Source: Sphingomonas ginsengisoli An et al. 2013
Lineage (GTDB): Bacteria; Pseudomonadota; Alphaproteobacteria; Sphingomonadales; Sphingomonadaceae
Length of the DNA: 64,000 bases
Assembly (NCBI RefSeq): GCF_009363895.1
Contig: NZ_CP045434.1
Coordinates: 1,178,001-1,242,000, forward strand
Direction of reading: 5' to 3'
The translations under genes and the position numbers were made by a program. Positions 1 through 10,380 of this stretch are shown in pieces (within the stretch, counting starts at the first letter, position 1; every line of letters begins with the position of its first letter). The notes under the pieces were generated by a model. The model did no database searches. It saw only the letters and a program-made list of their open reading frames with translations, and was not told the DNA's origin.

Positions 1-201
1 GAAGTCGAGCACGCCGCCCTGCTGGGTCTTGAACAGCTCGGCCATGGCGCGGGGGTCGATCCCCGGCATCGGCACGTGGCTGAGCAGACGGAAGAGGATC
101 AGCGCCCCCACCGTGAACCAGATGCGCTTCTTGAGCTCGGTCGCCCGGCTGAAGTTCGAGAACGTAATGCTGGAAGCCAGGCGTTCGGCTGCGGATGCCA
201 T
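1..201 (-). CDS. secY: Protein translocase subunit SecY, N-terminal part (cut by window start)
   Basis: Only the first 67 codons lie in the window; the gene runs off the left edge. The product is the central channel of the SecYEG inner-membrane translocon. The visible part has a short basic cytoplasmic N-terminus, a first membrane segment (around WFTVGALILFRLL) and the conserved MPGIDP turn that follows it in SecY proteins. It lies downstream of rplO with a gap of 100 bases, the usual position at the end of the spc operon. Confidence 0.93.
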   Translation of the reverse strand, partial: MASAAERLASSITFSNFSRATELKKRIWFTVGALILFRLLSHVPMPGIDPRAMAELFKTQQGGVLDF

Positions 202-301
202 TCGAAGTCCTTAAGGAAACAAGGCGGCGGATGGCTCATCAGCCCCCCGCCGCCTCATATAGTCTCGTTACCGCGCTTGAGAAGCGCTGGCGCGAGGCGG
301 C

Positions 302-847
302 TTACTTGCCGGACTTCGCGGCCTTGCTGGCAATGCGCGCCTCTCGCGCCTTGCCCTTCTTGGCAGCAGCGAGTTCGGCCGGAACCTTGCGCTCGATCAG
401 CTCGACGCTGCCGCCGGCCTGTTCGATCGCCTCACGCGCGCCCTTGGACACGCCGGCGACCTTGAGCGCCAGCTTGGCCTTGAGCTCACCCTTGCCGAGG
501 ATGCGAACGCCGTCCTTGCCGCCGCGCGCGATACCCGCGGCCTTCAAGGCGTCGTGGTCGATCGTGCCGTCGGTCTTGAGCGTGCCGGCATCGACCAGCT
601 TCTGGATCGCGCCGAGGTTCACTTCGGCATAGTCACGCGCGAAGATGTTGTTGAAGCCGCGCTTCGGGATCCGCATGTGGAGCGGCATCTGGCCACCTTC
701 GAAGCCGAAGATGCTGACGCCCGAGCGGCTGGTCTGGCCCTTCTGGCCGCGGCCCGAGGTCTTGCCCTTGCCCGAGCCGATGCCCCGGCCGACCCGCATG
801 CGGGACTTGCGGGCGCCTTCGTTGTCGCGGAGTTCGTTCAGTTTCAT
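302..847 (-). CDS. rplO: 50S ribosomal protein L15
   Basis: 181 residues, longer than the 144 of E. coli L15. The glycine-rich N-terminal segment [15 protein letters not shown] and the following [17 protein letters not shown] are hallmark L15 sequence. The last 40 residues form an Ala/Lys/Arg-rich tail that explains the extra length. L15 is a late-assembly protein of the large subunit that contacts 23S rRNA through its extended glycine/basic arm. Confidence 0.97.
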   Translation of the reverse strand: MKLNELRDNEGARKSRMRVGRGIGSGKGKTSGRGQKGQTSRSGVSIFGFEGGQMPLHMRIPKRGFNNIFARDYAEVNLGAIQKLVDAGTLKTDGTIDHDALKAAGIARGGKDGVRILGKGELKAKLALKVAGVSKGAREAIEQAGGSVELIERKVPAELAAAKKGKAREARIASKAAKSGK

Positions 848-910
848 GTCAGTGCACTCGCTTTCGCTTTTGTCGCGCAGCCGGCCAACCCGCCGGCGGG
901 GTCGTGAAGC

Positions 911-1087
911 TTAGCGCTCCACGTTCACCAGATGCTGCACCTTGCGGAGCTGGCCGGCGACCTCGGGGGTCTCCTCCACCTCGACGGTGCGATGCATCTT
1001 GTTGAGGCCGAGACCGACCAGCGTCGCGCGCTGGGTCTTGTCGCGGCGGATCGGCGAACCCGTCTGGGTGATCTTGATGGTGGCCAT
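911..1087 (-). CDS. rpmD: 50S ribosomal protein L30
   Basis: 58 residues starting [15 protein letters not shown], the usual L30 length. An in-frame start further upstream would lie inside rpsE, so the ATG at 1085-1087 was chosen; it sits 7 bases after the rpsE stop. L30 is a small single-domain protein of the large subunit, present in proteobacteria but missing in some bacterial lines. Confidence 0.97.
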   Translation of the reverse strand: MATIKITQTGSPIRRDKTQRATLVGLGLNKMHRTVEVEETPEVAGQLRKVQHLVNVER

Positions 1088-1094
1088 GACAGGC

Positions 1095-1844
1095 TTACTC
1101 CGTGATCGCTTCGGCGGTCGCTTCCGCCTCGGCGCTGGCCATGCCGCCACGGCCGAGCAGGTCGGCGACCTTCTTGCCGCGACGCTGCGCCACCGAACGG
1201 GGGCTGGTCTGTTCCTTGAGCGCCTCGAAGGTCGCCCGGATCATGTTGTACGGGTTCGAGGTCCCGACCGACTTGGTGACCACGTCGGCGACGCCGAGGC
1301 TCTCGAAGATGGCGCGCATCGGGCCACCCGCGATGATCCCGGTCCCCGCCGGAGCGGTGCGGACGGTGACGCGGCCGGCACCGAAGTGACCGAGGCCGTC
1401 ATGGTGCAGGGTGCGGCCATCGCGCAGCGGCACGCGGATCATGGCCTTCTTGGCCGCCGCGGTCGCCTTGCTGATGGCTTCCGGCACTTCGCGCGCCTTG
1501 CCGTGACCGAAGCCAGCGCGGCCTTTGCCGTCGCCGACCACGACCAGCGCGGCAAAGCCGAAGCGCTTGCCGCCCTTCACGGTCTTGGAGACGCGATTGA
1601 TGTGGACCAGCTTCTCGATCAGCTCTTCGCCGTCGTCGTCGCCGCGCGGACCGCCACGACGATCGTCGCGCCGGCCACGGTTGCCGCCGCCGCGATTGTC
1701 ACGACCGCCGCCGGGGCCGCCACGGCCACGACCGCCGCGCGGACCGCGGCCCTCGGTGGCCGGCTGACCGGCGTCGGCGCCCTGGGCCGCCGGAGCCGCG
1801 TCGGGAGCACCCGCCTGGGTCTGGGTTTCAGTCTCGTCAGCCAT
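1095..1844 (-). CDS. rpsE: 30S ribosomal protein S5 with long RGG-rich N-terminal extension
   Basis: 249 residues against about 166 in E. coli. The S5 core begins near residue 75 ([19 protein letters not shown]) and holds the double-stranded RNA-binding fold and the C-terminal S5 domain (AGTGIIAGG). The first 70 or so residues are an Ala/Gln stretch followed by a Gly/Arg/Asp-rich tract with RGG-like repeats ([15 protein letters not shown]). A GTG codon directly precedes the ATG; GTG-ATG follows the rplR stop without a spacer, so the ATG at 1842-1844 was taken. S5 works in decoding fidelity and mRNA unwinding. Confidence 0.96.
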   Translation of the reverse strand: MADETETQTQAGAPDAAPAAQGADAGQPATEGRGPRGGRGRGGPGGGRDNRGGGNRGRRDDRRGGPRGDDDGEELIEKLVHINRVSKTVKGGKRFGFAALVVVGDGKGRAGFGHGKAREVPEAISKATAAAKKAMIRVPLRDGRTLHHDGLGHFGAGRVTVRTAPAGTGIIAGGPMRAIFESLGVADVVTKSVGTSNPYNMIRATFEALKEQTSPRSVAQRRGKKVADLLGRGGMASAEAEATAEAITE

Positions 1845-1847
1845 CAC

Positions 1848-2201
1848 TTAGAACTCCAGACCGCCCTCTCGGGCGGCGTCGGCCAGGGCCTTGACCCGGC
1901 CATGGAAGAGAAAACCGCCGCGGTCGAACACGACCCGGTCGACACCCGCCGCCTTGGCGCGCTCGGCGAGCGCCTTGCCGACAGCCTTGGCGCCCTCAGC
2001 GGTCGCGCTGGTCTTGCCGCGCAGGTCCTTGTCGAGGGTCGAGGCCGACGCGACCGTGCGGCCGGCGGCATCGTCGATGACCTGGGCGTAGATGTGGCGG
2101 CCCGAGCGATGCACGGACAGCCGCGCCTTGCCCGACGCGCGCGCCTTCAGCGCGGTGCGAACCCGGCGACGACGCCGGTCGAAGAGGGAGAGCTTGGCCA
2201 T
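1848..2201 (-). CDS. rplR: 50S ribosomal protein L18
   Basis: 117 residues, the normal L18 length, beginning [19 protein letters not shown] with the basic N-terminus that binds 5S rRNA. The C-terminus ends in [11 protein letters not shown], typical of L18. Its ATG overlaps the rplF stop by one base (TAATG), which suggests coupled translation. Confidence 0.97.
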   Translation of the reverse strand: MAKLSLFDRRRRRVRTALKARASGKARLSVHRSGRHIYAQVIDDAAGRTVASASTLDKDLRGKTSATAEGAKAVGKALAERAKAAGVDRVVFDRGGFLFHGRVKALADAAREGGLEF

Positions 2202-2737
2202 TACTTCTTCTTCCCTTCCTTGCGGAAGATGAACTCGCCGCGGTACTTGATGCCCTTGCCCTTGTACGGCTCGGGCTTGCGCCAGCGACGGATTTCGGCG
2301 GCGACCTGGCCGACCTTCTGCTTGTCGATGCCGCTGATCTCGACCGTGTTAGGGTCGGGAGTCTTGACCTCGATGCCTTCCGGCACGGCGTAGTTGACGT
2401 CGTGGCTGTAGCCGAGCTGCAGGCGCAGGTTCTTGCCCTGGGCCGCGGCGCGGTAGCCGACGCCGGTGATCTCGAGCACCTTGGTGAAGCCCTCGGTCAC
2501 ACCGGTGACGAGGTTGAGCACGTTGGTGCGCTGCATGCCCCAGGCGGCGCGAGCGCGCTGGCTGTCGTTGACCGGCTGGACGCTGATCTGGCCGTCCTCG
2601 ACGGTGGTGTTCACCAGGTCGTCCATGACGGTCATCGAGAGGGTGCCCTTGGGTCCCTTCACCGACAGGTTGCGGCCTTCGAGGTTGGCGGTCACGCCGG
2701 TCGGAACCGGGACGGGCCTTTTGCCGATGCGGCTCAT
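2201..2737 (-). CDS. rplF: 50S ribosomal protein L6
   Basis: 178 residues starting [12 protein letters not shown], the canonical L6 N-terminus. In-frame codons upstream belong to the rpsH region and are not conserved, so the start is at 2735-2737. The C-terminal signature [14 protein letters not shown] is present. L6 lies near the factor-binding site of the large subunit. The stop codon shares one base with the rplR start. Confidence 0.97.
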   Translation of the reverse strand: MSRIGKRPVPVPTGVTANLEGRNLSVKGPKGTLSMTVMDDLVNTTVEDGQISVQPVNDSQRARAAWGMQRTNVLNLVTGVTEGFTKVLEITGVGYRAAAQGKNLRLQLGYSHDVNYAVPEGIEVKTPDPNTVEISGIDKQKVGQVAAEIRRWRKPEPYKGKGIKYRGEFIFRKEGKKK

Positions 2738-2738
2738 C

Positions 2739-3134
2739 TTAGAACACCTCCGCCAGCACCTCGCCGCCGACGTTCTGCTCGCGCGCTTCCGCGTCGGACA
2801 GAACGCCACGAGGCGTCGAGACGATGGTCATGCCAAGGCCATTGCGGATCCGCGGCAGTTCGGTTGCGCCAGAATAGACCCGGCGACCGGGCTTCGAGAC
2901 ACGCGCGAGATGCTGGATGGCCGGCTGGCCTTCGAAATATTTGAGTTCGATCCGCAGGCCCTTGTGGCCCGACAGCTCTTCCTCGGCGTAACCGCGGATA
3001 TAGCCTTCGCGCTGCAACACGTCGAGGACGCGGACACGCAGGTTGGACGCCGGCGTCAGGATCGAGTCCTTGCGCGCCTGCTGGCCGTTGCGGATGCGGG
3101 TGAGCATATCACCCAGGGGATCGGTCATTGGCAT
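2739..3134 (-). CDS. rpsH: 30S ribosomal protein S8
   Basis: 131 residues, the standard length. It starts [16 protein letters not shown]; the first ATG is preferred because alphaproteobacterial S8 usually carries two residues before TDPLGD. The C-terminal [16 protein letters not shown] region is well conserved. In E. coli S8 is the translational repressor of the spc operon; whether that holds here cannot be seen. Confidence 0.97.
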   Translation of the reverse strand: MPMTDPLGDMLTRIRNGQQARKDSILTPASNLRVRVLDVLQREGYIRGYAEEELSGHKGLRIELKYFEGQPAIQHLARVSKPGRRVYSGATELPRIRNGLGMTIVSTPRGVLSDAEAREQNVGGEVLAEVF

Positions 3135-3146
3135 CAGTGCTGCCCC

Positions 3147-3452
3147 TTACCAGCTCGACTTGGTGAGGCCGGGAATGAGGCCCTTGTTGCCCATTTCCCG
3201 AAGCATCACGCGCGACAGACGGAACTTGCGGTAATAAGCGCGGGAACGGCCCGTCAGCTCACACCGGTTGCGGATCCGCGTCTTGTTACCGTTACGCGGA
3301 AGTTCGGCCATCTTGAGCCGAGCGATCAGCCGCTCGGTCTCGTCGAGCGACTTGTCGTTAGCCTTCGCCTTCAGCTTCGCCAGCTTGGGCGCAGTCTTCT
3401 CGACCAGCTTGCGACGCCGCTCGTTCTTGTTGATGGAACTCAGTTTCGCCAT
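3147..3452 (-). CDS. rpsN: 30S ribosomal protein S14, zinc-independent form
   Basis: 101 residues with the conserved C-terminal half [20 protein letters not shown]. Only one cysteine is present and the paired CxxC zinc ligands of the short S14 form are absent, so this is the long zinc-independent type. It assembles into the head of the small subunit. Confidence 0.97.
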   Translation of the reverse strand: MAKLSSINKNERRRKLVEKTAPKLAKLKAKANDKSLDETERLIARLKMAELPRNGNKTRIRNRCELTGRSRAYYRKFRLSRVMLREMGNKGLIPGLTKSSW

Positions 3453-3477
3453 GACTTAAGTTCTCTCCTACGGCCGC

Positions 3478-4056
3478 TCAGGCGGCCTGCTTCTGGTCGT
3501 CGGCGGCCGGGAACGGGAAATTGAAGAGGCGCAGCAGTTCGCGCGCTTCCTCATCCGTCTTCGCGGTCGTCGTCACGATGATGTCCATCCCCCGGACCTT
3601 GTCGATCTGGTCGTAGTTGATCTCGGGGAACACGATCTGCTCCTTCAGGCCCATGGCGTAATTGCCACGACCGTCGAAGGACTTGGGGTTGAGCCCACGG
3701 AAGTCGCGGACCCGCGGCAGCGCCACGGTCACGAGACGGTCGAGGAACTCGTACATCCGCTCGCGGCGCAAGGTCACCTTGCAGCCGATCGGCATGCCTT
3801 CACGCAGCTTGAACTGCGCGATCGACTTCTTGGCCTTGGTGATCACCGGCTTCTGCCCGGCGATCGCCTGCATCTCGGCGGCGGCCTGCTCGACCTTCTT
3901 CTTGTCCTGGGTCGCCTCGCCGACGCCCATGTTGATGACGATCTTCTCGAGCTTGGGCACTTCCATGCGGTTCTTGTAACCAAACCGCTCGGTCATGGCC
4001 GGCGCGATGCGCTCGTCATAATCCTTCTTCAGGCGCGCGATATAAGCGTCAGCCAT
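3478..4056 (-). CDS. rplE: 50S ribosomal protein L5
   Basis: 192 residues. Conserved segments are VINMGVGEA near residue 40, [20 protein letters not shown] in the middle and [14 protein letters not shown] after it. L5 binds 5S rRNA and contacts the P-site tRNA. Its start overlaps the end of rplX by 8 bases. Confidence 0.97.
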   Translation of the reverse strand: MADAYIARLKKDYDERIAPAMTERFGYKNRMEVPKLEKIVINMGVGEATQDKKKVEQAAAEMQAIAGQKPVITKAKKSIAQFKLREGMPIGCKVTLRRERMYEFLDRLVTVALPRVRDFRGLNPKSFDGRGNYAMGLKEQIVFPEINYDQIDKVRGMDIIVTTTAKTDEEARELLRLFNFPFPAADDQKQAA

Positions 4057-4369
4057 TGATCAGCTCCCCGGACTTGACCGCCACCCGGACCTTCTTGCCG
4101 TCGCGCTCCTCGAAGCGGACGCGGGTCGGCCCGCCGGTCTTCGGGTCGGCATGCGCGACCTTGGACACGTGCAGCGGCGCTTCCTTGCGCTCCAGGCCAC
4201 CCTGCGGGTTCTCCTGGCTCGCCTTGCGATGGCGGACGGCGACATTGACGCCGCTGACGACCACCTTCTGCTCTTTCGGCATGGACTGGACGACCTCACC
4301 GGTCTTGCCCTTGTCCTTGCCTGACAGGACGACGACCTTGTCGCCCTTCTTGATCTTCGCGGCAGCCAT
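4049..4369 (-). CDS. rplX: 50S ribosomal protein L24
   Basis: 106 residues with an N-terminal KOW motif ([20 protein letters not shown]). L24 starts assembly of the large subunit and lies near the exit tunnel. Its ATG shares a base with the rplN stop (TAATG) and its 3' end overlaps rplE by 8 bases. Confidence 0.97.
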   Translation of the reverse strand: MAAAKIKKGDKVVVLSGKDKGKTGEVVQSMPKEQKVVVSGVNVAVRHRKASQENPQGGLERKEAPLHVSKVAHADPKTGGPTRVRFEERDGKKVRVAVKSGELING

Positions 4370-4737
4370 TACAGAACCTCCGGCGCCAGGCTGATGATCT
4401 TCATGTGCTTGCGGCCGCGCAGCTCGCGCACCACCGGGCCGAAGATACGGGTGCCGATCGGCTCCTCGTTCTTGTTGACCAGCACGGCGGCGTTCGAGTC
4501 GAAGCGGATCACCGAACCGTCGGGACGGCGGATGTCCTTGGCGGTGCGAACGATGACCGCGCGATGCACGTCACCCTTCTTCACCCGGCCCTTCGGCTGC
4601 GCTTCCTTGACGGAGACGACGATGATGTCGCCGACGCCCGCGGTACGGCGCTTCGACCCGCCCAGCACCTTGATGCACTGGACGCGCTTGGCCCCGCTAT
4701 TGTCTGCGACGTCCAGGTTGGACTGCATCTGGATCAT
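4369..4737 (-). CDS. rplN: 50S ribosomal protein L14
   Basis: 122 residues, the invariant L14 length, beginning [17 protein letters not shown]. The segment [13 protein letters not shown] and the C-terminal [10 protein letters not shown] are typical. L14 takes part in an intersubunit bridge. Confidence 0.98.
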   Translation of the reverse strand: MIQMQSNLDVADNSGAKRVQCIKVLGGSKRRTAGVGDIIVVSVKEAQPKGRVKKGDVHRAVIVRTAKDIRRPDGSVIRFDSNAAVLVNKNEEPIGTRIFGPVVRELRGRKHMKIISLAPEVL

Positions 4738-4768
4738 GGGTTCACCCTATCCTTGACTGCTACGGGGC

Positions 4769-5044
4769 TCAGACGTTGGCCGCTTCGGCGAGGTCCGAAG
4801 CCTTGGCTTCGTTGACCCGCTCGACGACGGTCCAGGTCTTGAGCTTCGACACTGGCGCGCATTCCTGAATGCGCACCTGCTCACCCAGCGAGTAGGCATT
4901 CGCCTCGTCGTGGGCATGATACTTCTTCGACAGCTTGATGATCTTGCCGTAGAGCGGGTGCTTCACCCGCCGCTCGACGCGGACCACCACGGTCTTGTCA
5001 CCCTTGTCGGACACCACGGTGCCGGTGAGGACGCGCTTGGGCAT
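4769..5044 (-). CDS. rpsQ: 30S ribosomal protein S17
   Basis: 91 residues starting [21 protein letters not shown], an OB-fold protein that binds 16S rRNA early in assembly. The conserved [15 protein letters not shown] segment is present near the C-terminus. The gap of 31 bases to rplN is the longest in this part of the operon. Confidence 0.97.
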   Translation of the reverse strand: MPKRVLTGTVVSDKGDKTVVVRVERRVKHPLYGKIIKLSKKYHAHDEANAYSLGEQVRIQECAPVSKLKTWTVVERVNEAKASDLAEAANV

Positions 5045-5055
5045 CTATTCTCTCC

Positions 5056-5268
5056 TCAGCCCTGCTGCGCCGGGGCGCTCTTGGAGCGCTGGCCCTGCAG
5101 GGTCTTGATACGGGCGATGGTGCGACGAACCTCGCGCACGCGGCTCGGCTTCTCCAGCTGGCCGGTGGCGGCCTGGAAGCGCAGGTTGAACTGCTCCCGC
5201 TTAAGGTCGCCGAGCTGGGTCGACAGCTGGTCGTCGGTCTGGACCGACAGGTCTTCACGCTTGGCCAT
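5056..5268 (-). CDS. rpmC: 50S ribosomal protein L29
   Basis: 70 residues starting [15 protein letters not shown]; the open frame extends further upstream but that part is rplP read in another frame. The helical hairpin with [17 protein letters not shown] and [13 protein letters not shown] is the L29 signature. L29 sits at the tunnel exit, where trigger factor and SRP bind. Confidence 0.96.
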   Translation of the reverse strand: MAKREDLSVQTDDQLSTQLGDLKREQFNLRFQAATGQLEKPSRVREVRRTIARIKTLQGQRSKSAPAQQG

Positions 5269-5269
5269 C

Positions 5270-5701
5270 TTAGTCAGCCTCAACCAGGGTTTCACCGAGG
5301 CGGGCAACCACCTTGGTGCGGATGGGGAGCTTCTCGGCAGCCCGCTCGAACGCGGTCTTGGCGAGCGGCCCCGGAACGCCGTCGAGCTCGAACAGGATGC
5401 GGCCGGGCTTGACCCGCGCGACCCAATATTCGGGCGCACCCTTACCCGAGCCCATGCGGACTTCGGCGGGCTTGGACGAGACCGGCAGGTCCGGGAAAAT
5501 CCGGATCCAGAGACGGCCCTGGCGCTTGATGTGGCGGGTGATCGCGCGGCGAGCCGCCTCGATCTGCCGCGCGGTGATCCGCTCGGGCTCCATCGCCTTC
5601 AGGCCGAAGGCGCCGAAGTTGAGCTCGGTCCCGCCCTTGGCGTTGCCATGGATGCGGCCCTTGAAGGCCTTGCGGAACTTGGTGCGCTTTGGTTGCAGCA
5701 T
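5270..5701 (-). CDS. rplP: 50S ribosomal protein L16
   Basis: 143 residues starting [16 protein letters not shown], about seven longer than E. coli L16. The conserved block [20 protein letters not shown] includes the arginine that YcfD-type oxygenases hydroxylate in some bacteria. L16 shapes the A-site region of the large subunit. One base separates its stop from the rpmC start. Confidence 0.97.
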   Translation of the reverse strand: MLQPKRTKFRKAFKGRIHGNAKGGTELNFGAFGLKAMEPERITARQIEAARRAITRHIKRQGRLWIRIFPDLPVSSKPAEVRMGSGKGAPEYWVARVKPGRILFELDGVPGPLAKTAFERAAEKLPIRTKVVARLGETLVEAD

Positions 5702-5713
5702 GGTTCTCGATCC

Positions 5714-6427
5714 TTACCGGCGACGGTCGTCGTCGCGCGCCGGGCGCACGCCGGAAGTCTGGGCTTCCATCATCAGGCGATCCTGGGCCAGGGGGTCGTG
5801 GCCAAGGATCTCGCCCTTGAACACCCACACCTTGACCCCGCACACGCCATAAGCGGTGTGGGCCTGGGCCTCGGCATAGTCGACGTTGCCGCGCAGCGTG
5901 TGCAGCGGCACCCGGCCCTCGCGATAACGCTCCGAACGGGCGATCTCGGCGCCGCCGAGACGACCGCCGCACTCGATTCGGATGCCCTCGGCGCCCAGCC
6001 GCATCGCCGACTGAACGGCGCGCTTCATGGCGCGGCGGAAAGCAATCCGGCGCTCGAGCTGGTCGGCGATGCCCTGCGCCACGAGGCGCGCATCGACTTC
6101 CGGCTTGCGGATCTCGACGATGTTGAGGCTGACTTCCGACCCGGTCATCTTGCCCAGGGTCTTCTTCAGCTTCTCGATGTCGCTGCCCTTCTTGCCGATG
6201 ATGACACCCGGACGGGCGGCATACACCGAGATGCGGCACAGCTTGGCGGGACGCTCGATGACGACCTTCGAGATCGCGGCCTGCGGCAGCGTCTTGAAGA
6301 TGTATTGGCGGATCTTGAGGTCTTCCAGCAGCAGCCGACCGTAGTCCTGACCTTCCGCAAACCAGCGGCTGTCCCAGGTACGGTTGATCTGCAGCCGAAG
6401 GCCGATCGCAGAGGACTTGTTACCCAT
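5714..6427 (-). CDS. rpsC: 30S ribosomal protein S3
   Basis: 237 residues, starting [13 protein letters not shown]. The KH RNA-binding domain is centred on the [17 protein letters not shown] loop (residues about 70-90). The C-terminal domain holds [21 protein letters not shown]3 forms part of the mRNA entry helicase. The start overlaps the rplV stop by one base (TAATG). Confidence 0.97.
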   Translation of the reverse strand: MGNKSSAIGLRLQINRTWDSRWFAEGQDYGRLLLEDLKIRQYIFKTLPQAAISKVVIERPAKLCRISVYAARPGVIIGKKGSDIEKLKKTLGKMTGSEVSLNIVEIRKPEVDARLVAQGIADQLERRIAFRRAMKRAVQSAMRLGAEGIRIECGGRLGGAEIARSERYREGRVPLHTLRGNVDYAEAQAHTAYGVCGVKVWVFKGEILGHDPLAQDRLMMEAQTSGVRPARDDDRRR

Positions 6428-6804
6428 TAGGCTTCTTCCTGCTCGCGCACGACGACGCGGATGCGGCTGAACGGCTTCACGATCCGGCTCGACCGGCCGC
6501 GGGCGCGGGTGGCGAACCGCTTCATGCTGATCGACTTGCCGACCGATGCCTCGGCGACGACGAGCGCGTCGACATCGAGGTTGTGGTTGTTCTCGGCGTT
6601 GGCGACGGCGGAGGCGAGCACCTTGTAGACATCTTCGCTCATCCCCTTAGGGCTGAACTTGAGGATGTTGAGCGCTTCCTCGACCCGGCGGCCGCGGATC
6701 AGCTGCGCCACCAGGTTCAGCTTGCGGGCCGAACCACGGATGGTGTTGCCGACGGCGAGCGCTTCCTTGTCGCCCACCTTGCGGGGGGATGCTGGCTTGC
6801 TCAT
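6427..6804 (-). CDS. rplV: 50S ribosomal protein L22
   Basis: 125 residues; an extension of about 15 residues ([15 protein letters not shown]) precedes the usual L22 start. The tunnel-lining loop ([18 protein letters not shown]) is intact, without the deletions linked to macrolide resistance. It overlaps rpsS and rpsC by one base each. Confidence 0.96.
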   Translation of the reverse strand: MSKPASPRKVGDKEALAVGNTIRGSARKLNLVAQLIRGRRVEEALNILKFSPKGMSEDVYKVLASAVANAENNHNLDVDALVVAEASVGKSISMKRFATRARGRSSRIVKPFSRIRVVVREQEEA

Positions 6805-7079
6805 TAGCGCTTGCCCTTCTTGTCGGCGGCGTGGCCGGGGAAGAAGCGCGTCGGCGCGAACTCACCCAGCTTCATGCCGACCATGTCCTCGTTGACCGAC
6901 ACCGGCACGAACTTGCGGCCGTTGTAGACGTTGAAGGTCAGGCCGACGAACTGCGGCAGGATGGTGGAGCGACGCGACCAGGTCTTGATCGGCGCACGGC
7001 CACCGCCGTCCTGCGCCTTCTCCGCCTTGCGAAGCAGCGACAGCTCGACGAACGGGCCCTTCCAGATTGAACGAGCCAT
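6804..7079 (-). CDS. rpsS: 30S ribosomal protein S19
   Basis: 91 residues beginning [16 protein letters not shown], followed by [23 protein letters not shown], all typical of S19, which sits in the small-subunit head with S13. The start directly follows the rplB stop with no spacer. Confidence 0.97.
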   Translation of the reverse strand: MARSIWKGPFVELSLLRKAEKAQDGGGRAPIKTWSRRSTILPQFVGLTFNVYNGRKFVPVSVNEDMVGMKLGEFAPTRFFPGHAADKKGKR

Positions 7080-7919
7080 TTAGCCCTTCCTCTTGGTCGA
7101 ATGGCGCGACCGGATGATCATCTTGTCGGTCGCCTTGTTGTGACGGGTGCGCGCACCCTTGGTCGGCTTGCCCCACGGGGTCACCGGATGACGGCCGCCC
7201 GAGGTCCGGCCTTCACCACCGCCGTGCGGGTGGTCGACCGGGTTCTTGGCGACACCGCGGGTCAGCGGACGACGCCCGAGCCAGCGGTTGCGGCCAGCCT
7301 TGGCCAGCGTCTGGTTACCGTTGTCGGGGTTCGACACCGCACCGACGGTCGCCATGCAATCCGAGCGGATGTAGCGCTGCTCGCCCGAGTTCAGGCGAAC
7401 GATCACCATCCCGCGGTCGCGGCCCACCACCTGCACATAGGTGCCGGCGGCGCGGGCGATCTGGCCACCCTTGCCGGGCTTGAGCTCGACATTGTGGACG
7501 ATGGTGCCGACCGGCATCTGGCCGATCTCCATCGCGTTGCCGGGCTTCACGTCGACCTTCTTGCCGGCGACGACCTTGTCGCCGGGCGCAAGACGCTGCG
7601 GCGCGAGGATGTAGGCCTGCTCACCGCCGTCGTAGGTGACGAGCGCGATGAACGCCGAACGGTTGGGGTCATACTCGAGCCGCTCGACGGTGGCCGAGAC
7701 GTCCCAGGTGCGACGCTTGAAGTCGACGATGCGGTACTTCTGCTTGTGGCCGCCCGCAATGCCGCGGCTGGTCACATGGCCCTTGTTATTGCGGCCGCCA
7801 GTCTTGCGCTTGCCTTCGGTCAGCGCCTTGACGGGCTTGCCCTTCCACAGCGCCGACTTGTCGACGAGGATGAGGCCACGGCGGGCCGGGCTCGTCGGCT
7901 TATATTGCTTGAGTGCCAT
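7080..7919 (-). CDS. rplB: 50S ribosomal protein L2
   Basis: 279 residues, the normal length. The C-terminal signature [15 protein letters not shown] contains the conserved histidine needed for the peptidyl-transferase region. The N-terminal [12 protein letters not shown] and [19 protein letters not shown] segments match the family. Confidence 0.98.
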   Translation of the reverse strand: MALKQYKPTSPARRGLILVDKSALWKGKPVKALTEGKRKTGGRNNKGHVTSRGIAGGHKQKYRIVDFKRRTWDVSATVERLEYDPNRSAFIALVTYDGGEQAYILAPQRLAPGDKVVAGKKVDVKPGNAMEIGQMPVGTIVHNVELKPGKGGQIARAAGTYVQVVGRDRGMVIVRLNSGEQRYIRSDCMATVGAVSNPDNGNQTLAKAGRNRWLGRRPLTRGVAKNPVDHPHGGGEGRTSGGRHPVTPWGKPTKGARTRHNKATDKMIIRSRHSTKRKG

Positions 7920-8242
7920 TAGCCCCGAGCCCCTTCGGTGACGTCGATCGACTGGCCCTCGGCCAGCGTCACGACCGCCTTCTTCACATCCGACCGCTGA
8001 TAGGGCTTGCCCTTCCAGCGCTTCGACTTGCCCTTCTGGACGATGGTGTTGACGCCCGTCACGGTGACCCCGAACAGCGCCTCGACCGCGGCCTTGATCT
8101 GCGGCTTGGAAGCCGTCGGCGCGACCTTGAAGACGACCGCATTATGCTCGGAGAGCATGGTCGACTTCTCGGTGATGTGCGGCGTCAGGACGACGTCGTA
8201 GTGGCGATTGTCGATCGCCTTAGTTTCCGGCTGCTTAGCCAT
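7919..8242 (-). CDS. rplW: 50S ribosomal protein L23
   Basis: 107 residues with the L23 core [19 protein letters not shown] and the C-terminal loop [21 protein letters not shown]23 is the docking site for trigger factor and SRP at the exit tunnel. It overlaps the rplD 3' end by 8 bases. Confidence 0.97.
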   Translation of the reverse strand: MAKQPETKAIDNRHYDVVLTPHITEKSTMLSEHNAVVFKVAPTASKPQIKAAVEALFGVTVTGVNTIVQKGKSKRWKGKPYQRSDVKKAVVTLAEGQSIDVTEGARG

Positions 8243-8861
8243 GGAAGCGGGCCTCCAGCTTCTCGACCGCGGCCTTGGTCAGGACCAGGGTCTCGTGGCG
8301 CATGATGTCGTAGACGTTGGCGCCCATCGCCGGGAGCAGGTTGACCGTCCCCAGGTTCGACGAGGCGCGGGCGAAGCTGACGTTGAGCGCGTCGCCGTCG
8401 ATCACCAGCGCGGTCTTGCCGAAGCCGAGCTTGCCCAGCCGCTCCTGCAGCGCCTTGGTCTTGCCCTCGGGCACATCGAGGTTGTCGACGATGATGAGCT
8501 GGCCGCCCTGGGCCTTGCTCGACAGTGCCATGCGGAGGCCGAGCGCGCGCACCTTCTTGTTCAGCGAGGCGCTGAACACCCGGGCGCGGGCACCGTGGGC
8601 CTTACCACCGCCGATGAAGATCGGCGCGCGGCGATCGCCATGACGAGCGGTACCGCCGCCCTTCTGGCGACCGAACTTCTTGCCGGTGCGGGCCACGTCC
8701 GACCGCTCGCGGGTGGCGCGGGCGGGGGCGCGGCGGTTGACCAGCTGCCAGGTGACCACGCGGTGCAGGATGTCGGCGCGGGGCTCGACACCGAACACGG
8801 CGTCGTTGAGCTCCAGGTCGCCGCTGCCTTGCGCGTCCAGGGTCTTGACTTCGACCTTCAT
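8235..8861 (-). CDS. rplD: 50S ribosomal protein L4
   Basis: 208 residues. The tunnel loop appears as [21 protein letters not shown]. In E. coli, L4 also represses its own operon by binding the S10 leader; the hairpin-rich rpsJ-rplC gap in this window is a possible site for similar control, which is inference. Confidence 0.97.
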   Translation of the reverse strand: MKVEVKTLDAQGSGDLELNDAVFGVEPRADILHRVVTWQLVNRRAPARATRERSDVARTGKKFGRQKGGGTARHGDRRAPIFIGGGKAHGARARVFSASLNKKVRALGLRMALSSKAQGGQLIIVDNLDVPEGKTKALQERLGKLGFGKTALVIDGDALNVSFARASSNLGTVNLLPAMGANVYDIMRHETLVLTKAAVEKLEARFHG

Positions 8862-8864
8862 CGC

Positions 8865-9608
8865 TTAGCCTTCCGTGCTCTCGTCAGCGGCGACCGAGTT
8901 GTCGGCGCTCACGTCGGCGTTGTTGTTCTGCGCGGCCTGGCGGATGCCGGCCGGATAGGGCGCGGTGTCGTGGCGCGGCAGCTTCACCGCGTCCTGGACG
9001 GTCAGCCAGCTGCCCTTGTGCCCGGGCACCGAGCCCTTGACGAAAAGCAGACCACGCTCAGCGTCCGTGCGGACGATCTCGAGGTTCTGCTGGGTGCGGT
9101 TACGGGCGCCCATGTGGCCGGCCATCTTCTTGTTCTTGAAGACGCGGCCCGGATCCTGGCGGTTACCGGTCGACCCGTGCGAACGGTGCGAGACCGAGAC
9201 GCCGTGGGTCGCGCGCAGACCGCCGAAGCCCCAGCGCTTCATCGCGCCGGCCATGCCCTTACCCTGGGTGACACCCGAGATATCGACCAGCTGGCCGGTG
9301 ACGAAATGGTCGGCAGTGATTTCCGCGCCCACGTCGAGGAGCGCGTCCTCGGCGACCCGGAATTCGGCGACCTTGGCCTTCAGCTCAACTTCGGCCTTGC
9401 CGAAGTGGCCACGCTGCGGCTTGGCGACATTCTTCGCCTTGGCCGAGCCGGCGCCGAGCTGAACGGCGGTGTATCCATCTTTATCGGCCTCGCGGCGACC
9501 GACGACCTGCAGCCCCTCCATCTGCAGAACGGTGACCGGCACGTGCCGACCGTCTGCCTGGAACAGGCGGGTCATTCCAACCTTCTTCGCGATCACGCCA
9601 GTGCGCAT
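8865..9608 (-). CDS. rplC: 50S ribosomal protein L3
   Basis: 247 residues from the canonical start [16 protein letters not shown]; six more in-frame codons upstream are not conserved. The central loop [19 protein letters not shown] includes the glutamine that PrmB methylates in E. coli. A charged C-terminal tail ([20 protein letters not shown]) extends beyond the E. coli protein. It follows an unusually long leader after rpsJ. Confidence 0.96.
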   Translation of the reverse strand: MRTGVIAKKVGMTRLFQADGRHVPVTVLQMEGLQVVGRREADKDGYTAVQLGAGSAKAKNVAKPQRGHFGKAEVELKAKVAEFRVAEDALLDVGAEITADHFVTGQLVDISGVTQGKGMAGAMKRWGFGGLRATHGVSVSHRSHGSTGNRQDPGRVFKNKKMAGHMGARNRTQQNLEIVRTDAERGLLFVKGSVPGHKGSWLTVQDAVKLPRHDTAPYPAGIRQAAQNNNADVSADNSVAADESTEG

Positions 9609-9630
9609 GATCAGACACTCCCTCACAGAG

Positions 9631-9805
9631 GCCCGTCCTCGCTACCGAAGACGGGCGTGCAGCCCATGAAATGAAGCGTCGCCCCGCTTGGGCTATTTCC
9701 GCTCGGAAGCGGAAAGCGGGGGACGCAGACCGGGTGGTCCTGAGACCAGGACCGCCCGCGGTATCCCTTTAAGTTGCGCTGCAGGATCGCTTCTGAAGAG
9801 GCGAT
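9631..9805 (-). promoter_or_regulatory. Four consecutive hairpins in the rpsJ-rplC gap, possible leader or attenuator
   Basis: The 218-base gap between rpsJ and rplC carries four inverted repeats. 9786-9805 has an 8-pair stem with one G-U pair and a four-base loop. 9731-9758 has a 12-pair stem with one G-U pair and the loop AGAC. 9696-9715 has a perfect 7-pair stem (TTTCCGC/GCGGAAA). 9631-9656 has a 7-pair stem plus three inner pairs. None is followed by a T-run on the minus strand, so simple termination is unlikely. A structured intercistronic leader acting on rplC, or on L4-dependent control, is inference. Confidence 0.5.
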
Positions 9806-9826
9806 TCAACCGCTGCGCGATGGCCC

Positions 9827-10138
<312 letters not shown>

Positions 10139-10380
10139 ATCCACTACCGATGCGAAAGAGCCACCAGGCTGTTGCCAGCCCGAACAACAAGAGGCCGCAC
10201 CCGCCTATTCCCGGTTTCCCGAGGCGGACGACCTCAACGCTAAAAGTTTGGCGACGGGGACGAATCTCCGTCTGTGGAGGCGCCTCTACAGAGGACCGGC
10301 GGTCGGATCAACCCCCGTGTGCAAGTCGCGTCGCCAGGCTCTATGCAAAAGTCGCCTTACATTCGGAGGACGAGGCCCTC

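Noticed and set aside
9696..9758. Rho-independent terminator between rpsJ and rplC
   Set aside because: Stable hairpins are present but no T-run follows on the minus strand, and rplC must be transcribed through this region.
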